NCBI GenBank assembly: GCA_002104945.1
Contig: MCFH01000054.1
Coordinates: 1-64,000 of the forward strand
Source of the DNA: Piromyces finnis
Lineage: Eukaryota; Neocallimastigomycota; Neocallimastigomycetes; Neocallimastigales; Neocallimastigaceae
Direction of reading: 5' to 3'
Length of the DNA stretch: 64,000 bases
The position numbers were made by a program, and so were the translations under genes. The notes under the pieces were generated by a model. It saw only the letters and a program-made list of their open reading frames with translations, had not been told where the DNA came from and did not search any database. Shown here in pieces: positions 11,715 through 22,846 of the stretch. Position 1 is the stretch's first letter. The number at the start of each line of letters is the position of its first letter.

Positions 11715-13494
11715 ATTTTCTGTTTATATTCTTTTTAGATGCATTTTGATTATCTTTCATCCATATATCAGTAGAATCAATTGCAATAGATAACGTTATT
11801 TTGTCATCTAAACTAATGGTAGAATTTTTAAGACGTTTTCTTAAATCATAAATATAATCATCCAGTTCATTCATAGCTTTTACTCTTTCTTTTGCTTTTT
11901 TATCATCTTCTTTATACTTTTCAGCTTCTTTAATTAATCAATCAATTTCATCTTGATATAATCTTCCTTTATTATTAGAAATGATAATTGCTTTATAAAT
12001 ACCAGTACCTCTCTCAACTGCTGAAACATTTAAAATACCATTTTTATCAATATCAATAGTTACATCATACTCTATTTCACCACGTAAAGCTTTTGTAATT
12101 CCTTCTAACGTAAATTCAGCAATAATATTATTATCTTTCACTAAAATACGTTCACCTTGACATACACGAAATCGAATAGAAGATTGATTATCATGGCTTG
12201 TATAGAATACTTTTGTTTTCTTTATTGGGTAAGGCAAATTACGTTTGATAATAGTACTCATTATATCTCCTTTAACACCTATACCTAATGAAAGAGGAAT
12301 AACATCTTGTATACTTAAATTTTTAATTGATTCAGATAAATCATCTGAAAGAGTAGCAGCTTGAATAGCTGCTCTACACGCTACAGCTTCATCAGGATTA
12401 ATCGTTTTTTTTAATTCTTTTCCATCAAAATAGGATGAAATTAATTCTTGAATTTTAGGAATTCGGGTTGATCCTCCTACTAAAACAATTTCATTAATAT
12501 CGGATTTGCTCATATTAGCATCATTTAAAACACTTGAAATTGGTTCAATGTTCAATCATCTTTTCAAATAAATATGAATTTAATTCTTCAAAACGTAATC
12601 GAGTAATACCACTAGAAAAGTCTATTCCTTCAAACAAGAAATCAATTTCAATAGAAGCATAAGTAGAAGTAGAAAGAGTACGTTTAGCAGTTTCACATGC
12701 TCTCCTCAAACGATGTAATGATTTTTTATTAGATGAAAGATCCTTGTTATACATTCATTTAAATTCCGATACAAAATAATCAACAAGACGATTAGTGAAA
12801 TCTTCACCTCCTAAATGCGTATCACCTGATATAGCTTTAACTGTAAATATTCCATTTTTAATCGATAAAAGAGATACATCATAAGTACCTCCTCCAAGAT
12901 CTACAATTAAAAAGTTTTCATCACTTTTCATTGTTTTATTAAGACCGTAGGCAAGAGCTGCAGCTGTTGGTTCATTAATAATTTTTAAAACATTTAAACC
13001 GGCAATCTTACCAGCATCAATTGTAGCTCGACGTTGAGCGTCATTGAAATAGGCAGGAACTGTAATAACAACATCTGTTACTTCCCCTCCTAAATAATCT
13101 TGAGCACATTCTTTTAATTTTGTGAGTATCATACTAGAAATTTCTTCATGTGTAAAATTTTTAATTTCATTTTTATATTTTACTTGAATATATGGGTTTT
13201 TATATTTTTCAATTACTTTAAATGGCCAATATTTCATATCAGATTGAATTTCTGGATCTTCATATTTTCTTCCAATTAATCGTTTAGCATCATAAACTGT
13301 ATTTTCATAATAATACCCGCTTTTATTAATGCTGTATCACCAATCAAGCGTTCATTAGAAGTAAACCCAACGTAAGAAGGAGTCGTACGATTACCTAAAT
13401 CATTTGCAATAACTTCTGCATGATTACTTCTCCAAACAGCAACACATGAATAAGTTGTACCTAAATCAATACCAATGACAATATTTTTAGTCAT
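11715..13494 (-). pseudogene. Hsp70 pseudogene 4 (near full length, several lesions)
   Basis: All Hsp70 domains are recognisable: [14 protein letters not shown] at the start (13494), [62 protein letters not shown], the substrate-binding part with FRVCQGER, and C-terminal helices ending near WMKDNQNAS. Lesions: a one-base deletion near 13305 after LIKAG; an in-frame TGA at 12755-12757 where paralogues have Arg (AGA), followed by ATG for Lys; a frameshift near 12545-12555; and a TGA at about 11938 where Arg is expected. The longest open stretches are 160 and 205 codons. With four separate lesions assembly error alone is unlikely. Confidence 0.88.
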
Positions 13495-13755
13495 TTTTTA
13501 CATTTCATTTCTTTAGAAAAAAAATACATGAGTAAATAACAATATTCTGATAGAAAATATTGGAAAATGTCTTTGTATTTATACTATAATAATTATTTTT
13601 TTTTTGGACGTATAAATTTTTTTGATCTATATAATTAATTTATTTAAATTAAATGTGAATTTAGAATGTTAGAATGACCGATTTTAAATTCACATTTAAA
13701 TCACATTGGTTCAATTATTATTTCGTTTATTAATTAATTTAAATATTATACCTAT

Positions 13756-13822
<67 letters not shown>

Positions 13823-13947
13823 TTAAATAAATTTTTATTGAAAAACACATATAAAATAATTGTTTATATATGTTTTTAAATAAAAGAATAATAAGGATAT
13901 TGTTTTTTTTTTTTACTTTCATTCTCTCTTTTTTTACTAAAATATTT
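13495..13947. other. Intergenic: Hsp70 5' flank, inverted repeat, tetranucleotide repeat
   Basis: This is the 5' flank of pseudogene 4. It contains the segment shared with the broken end of pseudogene 1 (13564-13582), a 15-bp inverted repeat (13649-13663 with 13685-13699) and an (ATTT)n run at 13752-13825. No clear heat-shock element array (repeated nGAAn units) is seen. Confidence 0.6.
13752..13825. repeat. (TATT)n microsatellite
   Basis: An uninterrupted tetranucleotide run of roughly 18 units between Hsp70 pseudogene 4 and the next Hsp70 gene. Confidence 0.9.
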
Positions 13948-15795
13948 TTATAATTTTTTAATTGAATTATCATACAACTGTTTTAAATGGTATTGCTTTT
14001 CTTTATATTCTTCTTTACTAGCATTTTGATTATCCTTAATCCACTCGATTGTGTAATTTATAGCTTCATTTAACACCTTACATGAATAATCATTATTTTC
14101 ACTTTTAACATATTTTTGAAGATCACTGGCATATTTTTCAAGACAATTCATACAATTTCTTCTTTCATTTTCTTGTTTTTCATCTTCTTTAAATTTTTCA
14201 GAATTCTTTATTATATATTGAATTTCATTTTCATGCAAAACTCTCTTTTTATTTTCAATTATAATAATGTTTTTGTTTTTATCATATTTAATATTATCAT
14301 ATTCTATTGAAATATTTAGAATTCCATTTTTATCAATATTAAAATTAATTATTTCCTTATCTTTTTTTTTAAACAATTCTTTGAGTTTTCTCCACATATT
14401 AGATGGAGGTGTGTTTTTGAATAAATCATATTCATATAATATATTACTTCCTTCTAATAAATTATTATCTTCATAGATGTTAAATGTAGATTTTCCATTA
14501 TTAGAAATAGTATATTTTATTATTTTTTGTATTGGAATTACGGAATTACATTTAAAAGAAATATCCCTAATTTTATCATCATTTATAAATTTAGTTTCAA
14601 TTTTTAATGAATGAGTTAATACATCTTTTACAATAATATTTTTAATTTTTCCTGAAAGGATAGAAGCTCTAATTATTGCACCATTAGCAACAGCTTCCTC
14701 TACATTTACGGTTTTATTTATATTCTTTCCATTAAAATAAGAAGTAATCATTTTCTGAATTTTTGGAATCCGTGTAGTACCACCAACTAAGATAATTTCA
14801 TTAATATCTGATTTATTAAATTCTGCATCTTTTATAACCATTTTAATAGATTTCATAATTTTTTCAAATAAATCAGAACTTAATTTTTCAAAATGCGAAC
14901 GTGTAATACTACTAGAAAAATCAATATCATTATATAAATAGTCAATATCGATAAAAGCTTCTTTAAATGATGTAAGTTCAAGTTTAATTTTTTCACATTC
15001 TTTCCTTAGGCGGTATAATGATTTTGGTTTAGTAGTAAGATCCTTATTGTACTTCTCTTTAAATTCTTTAACAAAATGGTCTACAAGACGAGTATTAAAA
15101 TCTTCCCCTCCTAAACATGAATCACCTTTTGATGCTTTAACAGTAATGTTATTATTCTTAATATTAATAATTGATACATCAAAAGTACCACTCCCAATAT
15201 CAACGATTAAAACATTTTCTTCATTTTTAATATCATTATTAATAATATAAGAAAGAGCTGCAGCAGTTGGTTCATTAATAAGTTGTATATCATCTAAACA
15301 TGCAATTTTACTAGCACTAATAATTGCTTGACGTTGAACATCATTAAAATAAGCAGGAACTGTAATAACTGCATTTTTTACAGGCTGACATAAATGTTTT
15401 TCTGCTATTTCTTTCATTTTTGATATAGTCATACTCATGATCTCTTCAATTAGAAATTCTCTAGTTTGGTTTTTATATTTGACACTTATATAAGGTTTAT
15501 TTTGCTTATTTCCCAATTTAAGTGGAAAATTTTTTTGATAAGAACGAACTTCTTTATCATTATAATCTCTACCAATTAAACGTTTACTATTTATTATTGT
15601 ATTTTCATAATTCTTTATTAATTGAGAAATGGCATTATCCCCAACTAAACGCTCGAAATCTGTAAAAGAAACACAATTTCTTGTTTGGCGTTTTCCTAGT
15701 TCATTTGGAATAATTTCTACATGATTTTTTTCCCAAATGCCAACTCTTGAATAGTTGGTACCTAGATCAATACCAATTACAGGACCTATAACCAT
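13948..15795 (-). CDS. Divergent Hsp70-like protein (615 residues)
   Basis: An uninterrupted, intron-free frame with Hsp70 order: [98 protein letters not shown], then a poorly conserved substrate-binding domain and lid. Nucleotide-contact motifs are altered: LGTTYS reads LGTNYS and GGGTFD reads GSGTFD. The usual TTPS block near residue 38 reads QTRNCVSF, and the linker DVxPLSLG reads DVLTHSLK. The FRVCQGER segment of its neighbours is missing. It ends SIKKL with no EEVD. An open frame this long in such AT-rich DNA implies selection, but canonical ATP-driven chaperoning is doubtful; a specialised or ATPase-weak role is inference. Confidence 0.85.
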   Translation of the reverse strand: MVIGPVIGIDLGTNYSRVGIWEKNHVEIIPNELGKRQTRNCVSFTDFERLVGDNAISQLIKNYENTIINSKRLIGRDYNDKEVRSYQKNFPLKLGNKQNKPYISVKYKNQTREFLIEEIMSMTISKMKEIAEKHLCQPVKNAVITVPAYFNDVQRQAIISASKIACLDDIQLINEPTAAALSYIINNDIKNEENVLIVDIGSGTFDVSIINIKNNNITVKASKGDSCLGGEDFNTRLVDHFVKEFKEKYNKDLTTKPKSLYRLRKECEKIKLELTSFKEAFIDIDYLYNDIDFSSSITRSHFEKLSSDLFEKIMKSIKMVIKDAEFNKSDINEIILVGGTTRIPKIQKMITSYFNGKNINKTVNVEEAVANGAIIRASILSGKIKNIIVKDVLTHSLKIETKFINDDKIRDISFKCNSVIPIQKIIKYTISNNGKSTFNIYEDNNLLEGSNILYEYDLFKNTPPSNMWRKLKELFKKKDKEIINFNIDKNGILNISIEYDNIKYDKNKNIIIIENKKRVLHENEIQYIIKNSEKFKEDEKQENERRNCMNCLEKYASDLQKYVKSENNDYSCKVLNEAINYTIEWIKDNQNASKEEYKEKQYHLKQLYDNSIKKL

Positions 15796-16537
15796 TATTT
15801 ATAAACTTTCTTTTTTAATTAAACGTAAGAATAAAATGATAATACTACTAGTCAAAATATTTAAATAAATATAAATTATATATATTTTTTATTTCAAACT
15901 ATTCCTTTTTATTATTATTATTATTATTTTATTTTTGATAAAATACCTTTTTATATTTATTTATTTTTTTTTTTTAAAATTTTGAGATTTCTTATTATTT
16001 TTGATAAATAACACAAAATTTTGTTTGTGTAACAATTAAAAAATAGTTTTTTTTTTTTTTTTTTTTTTAATTAATTTCTTAAAAACTATATTGGTTTTTA
16101 AATGACTGTTTTTTTTTTTTTTAAATATAAAAAAATGGTCATTTTATTATATTGGTTTTTACATTTCTCTATCCCTACATATGAATATATGAATACAACG
16201 TAGTACCTAATCCCAATCCTATTAGTCAATTTAAAATTAAATTATTTATTTATTATTAATAAATAAATACTTTAAAGACATACAAAATATATAATGTAAT
16301 TAATGAATAATTATTGAACTAAAAGTGTTTTTCGATTATAAGTTTTTATTATTATTATTAGTAGTAGTAGTAGTAGTGGTATAATAAATAAAAGAAAAAA
16401 TAATAAAATAGACTAAATACTATAATTTTACAAAAACAACATATTAAAAGAATGTCCGATAGTTATTTTATATAATAGTTTATAAAATGGGAAAACCATT
16501 TATATATGATATATATGATACATTAAGGTATTTGATA
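15796..16537. other. AT-rich intergenic span
   Basis: T runs, ATT repeats and a short AGT run near 16360; no gene is seen. Confidence 0.6.
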
Positions 16538-18331
16538 TTATTTAAAAAGAGAAGAAGCAAGATTTAATAATTCATTTCTTTTTTCATCATATTCTTCTTT
16601 ACTTGCATCATGATGATCGGAAATCCATTCAATTGTGGTAGTAATAATATTTCTTAATTTTTCTTCATCCTCTATTTTAATTTTGTATCTATCCTTTTCA
16701 TTATTAAGACGTTTAAGAAGTTGACGAGCATAATCATCAAGTTTATTCATAGATTGAATTCTTTCTCTGTCTTTCCTGTCTTCTTCTTGATACATTTCAG
16801 CTTCTTTAATTAAACGTTCAATCTCTTCTTGAGATAATTCATTATTTGATATGGTAATCTCTCTAGAAAGACCAGTGCCTAACTCAACAGCAGACACGTG
16901 AATAATACCATTGATATCTACTTTATAAGTTAATTCAACTTTTGTTTCATCACGTGGAGCTGATGTAATACCTTCTAATACAACTTCACCTAGGACAGTA
17001 TTATCTTTTACTAATTCACGTTCACCTTGTACAACTCTAAATCTTATGACTGTTTGTCCATCACGACATGTTATACGAATATCCTTACCTTCTGCTGGAA
17101 TACGGGTATTACGTTTAATGAGAGTATCTACTGTTGTTCCTCTATTATCAACACCTAATGAAAGAGAAAGAACATCGTATAAATTTAAATTTTTAATAGA
17201 TTCTGATTGATCACCAGAAAGACTAGCTGCTTGAATAGCTGCACCACAGACTACCGCTTCATCTGGATTAATACTTCTTCTTATTTTTCTCTCATGAAAA
17301 TAGGAGGAAACTAATTCTTTAACCATTGGTATACGAGAAGATCCACCAACTAATACAACTTCATTAATATCAGATTTGGTTAAATTAGCTTCTTCGATTG
17401 CCTTTTCTATTAGAGTAATGGCCTCTTCAAATTGAGCACGAGTAATACCAGTGAAGAAATCTATACCATCAAATAAATGTTCAACTTCAATAGATGCGTA
17501 AAAAGAAGATGATAGAATACATTTAGCACGTTCACAAGCTATTCTTAATCTATTTAATGATCTTAAATTAGTAGAAAGATCTTTTTCATATTTTCTTTTA
17601 AATTCTTCAACAAAATAGTCTACAATTTTATTAGTAAAATCTTTACCACCTAAGTGTGCATCACCTGCTGTAGCTTTAACTGTAAATGTAGAATTATTAA
17701 TGTTTAAAATAGAGATATCAAATGTACCACCCCCGAGATCAAAAATTAGAATATTTTCTTCACCCTTTATGGTTTTATTAAGACCGTAGGCAAGAGCAGC
17801 TGCAGTTGGTTCATTTATAATTTGTAAAACGTTTAAGCCAGCAATTCTACCGGCATCTCTAGTCGCTCGACGTTGAGTATCATTAAAATAAGCAGGAACA
17901 GTAATGACAGCATCTTTTACTGGGCAACCTATATAATCTTGAGCATTATTTTTTAATTTTGAAAGAATCATGGCAGATATTTCTTCTGGCATAAAATCCT
18001 TAATTTCATTTTTATATTCAACACGAATGTAAGGTTTTCCACTCTTCTCAACAACTTTGAAAGGCCAATGTTTTAAATCTGATTAAATATTTGAAAATTC
18101 TCTTCCAATTATTCGCTTTACATCAAAAAGCGAATTTTGTGGGTATCTTTCAGATTTATATTTAGCAGGATCACCAACTAAAGTTTCATTATCCTTAATA
18201 AAAACATAAGAAGATGTAGTACGTTCCCCAAGATCATTTGGAATAATATCTACATGATCCTTATTCCATATCCCTATACATGAGTATGTAGTTCCTAAAT
18301 CAATACCAATTGCATTACTTATTTCAGTTAT
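16538..18331 (-). pseudogene. Hsp70 pseudogene 6 (single nonsense codon, start lost)
   Basis: The frame runs unshifted from about 18331 to 16538 and encodes a whole Hsp70: [84 protein letters not shown], and a lid ending [12 protein letters not shown] without EEVD. Two lesions are visible. The expected ATG (18331-18329) reads ATA, and codon 83 is TAA (18083-18085), probably from CAA. The 484 codons after an internal Met (17992) are open but would lack the first nucleotide-binding motif. Lesions are few, so inactivation is recent, or the allele is polymorphic. A second small clue is loss of part of the segment before VLVGG (LFEKI.. is missing), a short in-frame deletion. Confidence 0.82.
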
Positions 18332-19353
18332 TTTATAATTAAATTATTTGCTTTAATACTAAGTTAATGTTTCAAAGAGATATTTATATACTAATGAATA
18401 ATTAATGAATTAATTGAATGTAATAATAGAATTTTTTGATTCTTTATATATATATATATATTTTTTTTCTTACCATCATTTTATTATTATTATTATTATT
18501 AATTTTTATTTTTAATGCTTGATGTCTATATTCCTATATATTTTATTATTTTAAAAAATACTTTCATGACTATTAAAAAAAAATAATAATATATAAAAAC
18601 TTTTTTTCGATATTTAGACATATTTTTTTTTTTTTTTGTATATTAAATTTAAAATTCTATAAAATAAAGTTATAAAAAAAATTACATTTTATCCAAAAAT
18701 ATAATAAACTTTAAAGATCAATAAAGTTTGTATATATTATTTTAATTAAGGAATATCCAATTAAAATAAAAAATCAGGCAGATTTCGGACTTGTCCAAGC
18801 TTTTATTTTTAATATTTTTCCCAGTTAAAATCAGGTCAAATTTGATAATCAAAAATATTATATTATAAAAAATGTTAGATTATTTATTTCATATGGAATA
18901 ATAAAAAGTTTTATCTATAAAAAAGAAGAAAATAGAAAAAAAACTATCTTTTTATGTATTTAAATTAATTTAGAAATAATAATTGATTTATAATGATAAT
19001 ATTATAATATGGATTAAAAAAATAAAATATGAAATATTAAGTTAAAATATGAAATAAATAATAAAAAAAAAAAAAGGGTATTTTACACAATAACTTTTTC
19101 TAATAATTAGTATAAATGTATGATTTCCATATTAATTTTTATAATAATTATTCTCTTTAAACTTTTATTAAAAAAAATAATTTTTTATTATATTTTATTA
19201 ATTTAAATAAAAAAAAAAAGGTATATACAACTTTAAAATAACTCTTTTTTTTTATTAGATATTTTTTTTACATACATTTACATACATTATTTAATTTTTA
19301 TGAATATCTTTTTTTTTTTTTAATAATTTTTTATTTATAATCTTGGCATGATA
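18332..19353. other. AT-rich intergenic span
   Basis: No gene is seen. A less AT-biased patch at 18765-18850 has no recognisable frame or RNA fold. Confidence 0.6.
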
Positions 19354-21279
19354 TTAGCATAATTTTTTAATAAATTTAGCGACTTCTTTTAATTCTTTTA
19401 TTTTATCTTCATAATCTTCTTTACTAGCATTATGATGTTCATGAATCCAATTTATCATAGAATTAACAGTTTTAATTAGCTTAATTTCATTCTCTAAATT
19501 CATTGTTGGTGTTGTTGGTGTTGTTGGTGTTGGTGGTATTGTTGGTGTTGTTGGTGGTGTTGGTGGTGTTGTTTGATATAAGTTAGGATAAAGAAAATGA
19601 TTTAATTCTGTTGTTTTAAGATAATTACGAAGATCGTATAAATAATTTTCTAGGGAATTTAAAGTTTTTATTCTTTCTTTTTTCCTTTTATCATCTTCTT
19701 TATAACTTTCTGCTTCCTTAATTAGTTTTTCAATATCCTTCTGATATAGACCTCCTTTACAATCAGAAATTGTAATTTTTTTGGAAAGCTTTGTCCCTTT
19801 TTCACTTGCGGTTATATGTAAAATACCATTTTGATCAATATCATAATTTAAATATATTTTTACTTCTCCACGCGGAGCTAGGGTAATTCCATTCAAAGAA
19901 AATTCACCTAAAGTAATATTATCCTTTACTAGAGTACGTTCACCCTGACATATTCGAAACTTCATGGAACTTTGATTATCACGATAAGTTCTACATTTAA
20001 TCGTTTTACTTGTTGGAATGGGTGAATTACGTTTTATAATTTTATGCATTATATCTCCTCTAATTCTAACACCTAATGATAATGGGATAACATCTTGTAA
20101 TTTTAAATTTTTAATGGTCTCAGAAAAATCGCCTAATAGGCACGCCGCTTGAATAGCTGCTCCACATGCAACGGCTTCATCTGGATTAACAGTTTTTCTT
20201 AATTTTTTTCCATCAAAATAAGAGGAAACCAATTTTTGAATTTTAGGAATTCGGGTGGACCCACCAACTAACACAATTTCATCAATATCCGATTTGTCTA
20301 AATCGGCGTCAGAAAGAACTCGTTCAATGGGTTCAAGTATCTTTTCAAATAAATCTGAATTTAATTCTTCAAATTGAGCACGTGTTATACTACTGTAAAA
20401 ATCTATACCATCAAATAAATATTCAATTTCAATGGAAGCATAATCAGAAAAAGATAGAATACATTTAGCACGATCACATGCTTTTCTTATACGATATAAT
20501 GATCTTGGATTAGTAGAAAGATCTTTGTCATATTTTCTTTTAAATTCTTCAACAAAATAGTCTACAAGACGATTTGTAAAGTCTTCACCTCCTAAATGAG
20601 TATCCCCTGCTGTAGCTTTAACCGTAAATATATTATTATTAATGGTTAAAAGAGAAACATCAAATGTACCTCCTCCAAGATCAACAATTAAAACATTTTC
20701 TTTACCCTTTTTGGTTTCATTAAGACTGTAGGCAAGAGCAGCTGCTGTTGGTTCATTTATAATTTGTAAAACGTTTAAGCCAGCAATTCTACCGGCATCT
20801 CTAGTCGCTCGACGTTGAGCATCATTAAAATAAGCAGGAACGGTAATAACAGCATCTTTTACTTCTTCACCTAAATAATCTTGAGCGTTATCTTTTAATT
20901 TTGTTAAAATCATACTAGATATTTCTTCTGGAGTAAATTCTTTAAATTCATTTTTATATTCAACACGAACATAAGGTTTTTCTAATTTTTCAATGACGTT
21001 AAAACTCCATAAATCAATATCCGATTGAACATCCTCATCCCAAAAATCACGACCTATTAATCGTTTAATATTATAAATTGTATTTTTATAATTAATTCCA
21101 CCTTTATATAAAGCTTCATCACCAACTAATCTTTCAGTAGGAGTAAATGCAACATAAGAAGGTGTTGTACGATGGCCTTGTTCATTAGCAATAACTTCTA
21201 CATAACCATTTCTCCAAGCAGCAATACATGAATAAGTAGTACCTAAATCAATACCAATTGAAATATTGTAACCCATCAT
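19354..21279 (-). CDS. Hsp70 family chaperone (641 residues, no EEVD)
   Basis: This is the best-preserved member of the array. ATPase domain: [15 protein letters not shown] (8-22), [84 protein letters not shown] and [15 protein letters not shown], followed by the linker [11 protein letters not shown]. The substrate-binding domain has DNQSSMKFRICQGER where cytosolic Hsp70s normally read about NQPGVLIQVYEGER. The lid is interrupted by a Pro/Thr-rich insert (about 570-593) and the protein ends FIKKLC, with no Gly/Met-rich tail and no EEVD co-chaperone signal. A cytosolic location is inferred from the lack of signal sequences. It has no introns. It is probably an ATP-dependent chaperone of a lineage-specific subfamily with changed client or co-chaperone binding. 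Confidence 0.9.
   Translation of the reverse strand: MMGYNISIGIDLGTTYSCIAAWRNGYVEVIANEQGHRTTPSYVAFTPTERLVGDEALYKGGINYKNTIYNIKRLIGRDFWDEDVQSDIDLWSFNVIEKLEKPYVRVEYKNEFKEFTPEEISSMILTKLKDNAQDYLGEEVKDAVITVPAYFNDAQRRATRDAGRIAGLNVLQIINEPTAAALAYSLNETKKGKENVLIVDLGGGTFDVSLLTINNNIFTVKATAGDTHLGGEDFTNRLVDYFVEEFKRKYDKDLSTNPRSLYRIRKACDRAKCILSFSDYASIEIEYLFDGIDFYSSITRAQFEELNSDLFEKILEPIERVLSDADLDKSDIDEIVLVGGSTRIPKIQKLVSSYFDGKKLRKTVNPDEAVACGAAIQAACLLGDFSETIKNLKLQDVIPLSLGVRIRGDIMHKIIKRNSPIPTSKTIKCRTYRDNQSSMKFRICQGERTLVKDNITLGEFSLNGITLAPRGEVKIYLNYDIDQNGILHITASEKGTKLSKKITISDCKGGLYQKDIEKLIKEAESYKEDDKRKKERIKTLNSLENYLYDLRNYLKTTELNHFLYPNLYQTTPPTPPTTPTIPPTPTTPTTPTMNLENEIKLIKTVNSMINWIHEHHNASKEDYEDKIKELKEVAKFIKKLC
19502..19575. 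repeat. Pro/Thr-coding short tandem repeat in Hsp70 lid
   Basis: A GTTGTTGGTGGTGTT-like short repeat within the coding region adds the PT-rich insert to the lid. None of the other array members shows it. Confidence 0.8.
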
Positions 21280-21518
21280 GTTATAAATTATAAAATAATA
21301 TAATATAATAAATTATTTTATTTATTTTATACTTTTTTTTTTTTTTATACTTTTTTTTTTTTTTTTTCAAAATAATTTCAATTTATATAGTATATATATC
21401 AATCATATATCCATTTAAATAATTAAATATATAAATACATGATATTAGTAATTTTCAAATAATAAATTAAAAAAAATATATTAAATAATATAAACAAGGA
21501 GACCTTTCACATTGTACA

Positions 21519-21549
<31 letters not shown>

Positions 21550-22399
21550 CTTATAAAAAGACATCATGAAAATTAAAAGTTTTATATAAAAAAGGAAAAA
21601 TTAAAATTAAATTTTTTACCTATAATTTTAGACATTATTTATTATCTCTATTCATTATCATATATAAATTTATATATAATAATAATAATAATAATAATAT
21701 ATTCTTTGAAAAATAAAACAATTAATTATAATAAAAAGTAAGACTTTTTTTTTTAGAATTAATAAATTAAGATATTAAATAAAAATGATATCCATATATA
21801 GACATATACATAGCATTAATAAAGAATAAAATATGAATTTAAAAATTTAATAAAAATTTTCGACTGAGAAGTAGATATTGGATAGAATGTCTTAATGATT
21901 GATTGCCTCGGAATTTGGATGTTTTGATATTGTAAAATATTTAATGGAAAATAAAATAAATATTATTGAGATTACTAATAAACTTCCAAGAGATTTTACT
22001 AGAAACTAGGAGGTTTATGAGAAGTAGTATAAACTTTAAGAACTAGCCAAACATCTATTATTTGAATTTTTCTAGTTCAAGTAACCATGAGCATTGATAA
22101 ATGTACCTAAAGGAGACACATTCTCAAGAGGATCACATTAACTTTCTTTTTATAATAAAAAAAAAACAAGGTAATTTTATCAAAAATAACATTAATTATT
22201 CATAAAAATATAAAAAAAAAAAAACTGAATTACATTTCTTATATAATAAAAAAAAAAAAAAAAGAGTGAAATAGATAAAGACTTTTTTTTTTTTTTTATA
22301 ATTATTCATTATAAATTTATTAATATTTTATTTTATTTTTCTTTATATATGTATATATAAATAAGTTATGAAGGTTATATATTTATGTTTATTAATATT

Positions 22400-22433
<34 letters not shown>

Positions 22434-22846
22434 TTCTTATTATCACTATTGGTATTAGGTATTGGTGGTAATTATAATTATTATTAATATTTAATATTAT
22501 TAAAGGTTTATAATAAGACTTTTTATATCTATTTTTTAAAAAATGGGAATCGATATAATTACTTTGTTTTTTAGAAAAATAAAAAATTGAATACGCTAAT
22601 TTAATAAATAAATTTAAAAAAAAATGGTATCATCTGTAAATGTTCTCTTTTATATTTTCCTTTCTTTTCTACCAACTAAAATATACAAAAAATAAAAAAT
22701 AAAAAAAACCTTTTTTTTCTCTACTAATTAAAAAGTTTACTTTTTATCCCTTAATTTAAATAAAAAACTTGTTAAACGCTTATTCTTTAGTTTCCATTAA
22801 AAAAAAAAGCTTTTTTTTTTTTTTACATTATACCCTTTAATTTTTC
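21280..22846. other. Intergenic span with possible ankyrin remnant
   Basis: Mostly AT-rich, with a poly-T run of more than 30 at 22400-22432. The only coding-like patch is the + strand at about 21898-22010 (separate entry). Confidence 0.55.
21898..22010 (+). pseudogene. Possible ankyrin-repeat remnant
   Basis: A short + strand frame reads IASEFGCFDIVKYLMENK then INIIEITNKLPRDFTRN before a stop. The ASE.G..DIVKYLMENK pattern is the second helix of an ankyrin repeat. No start, no second clear repeat and no splice sites were found, so it is at most a degraded fragment. Confidence 0.4.
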
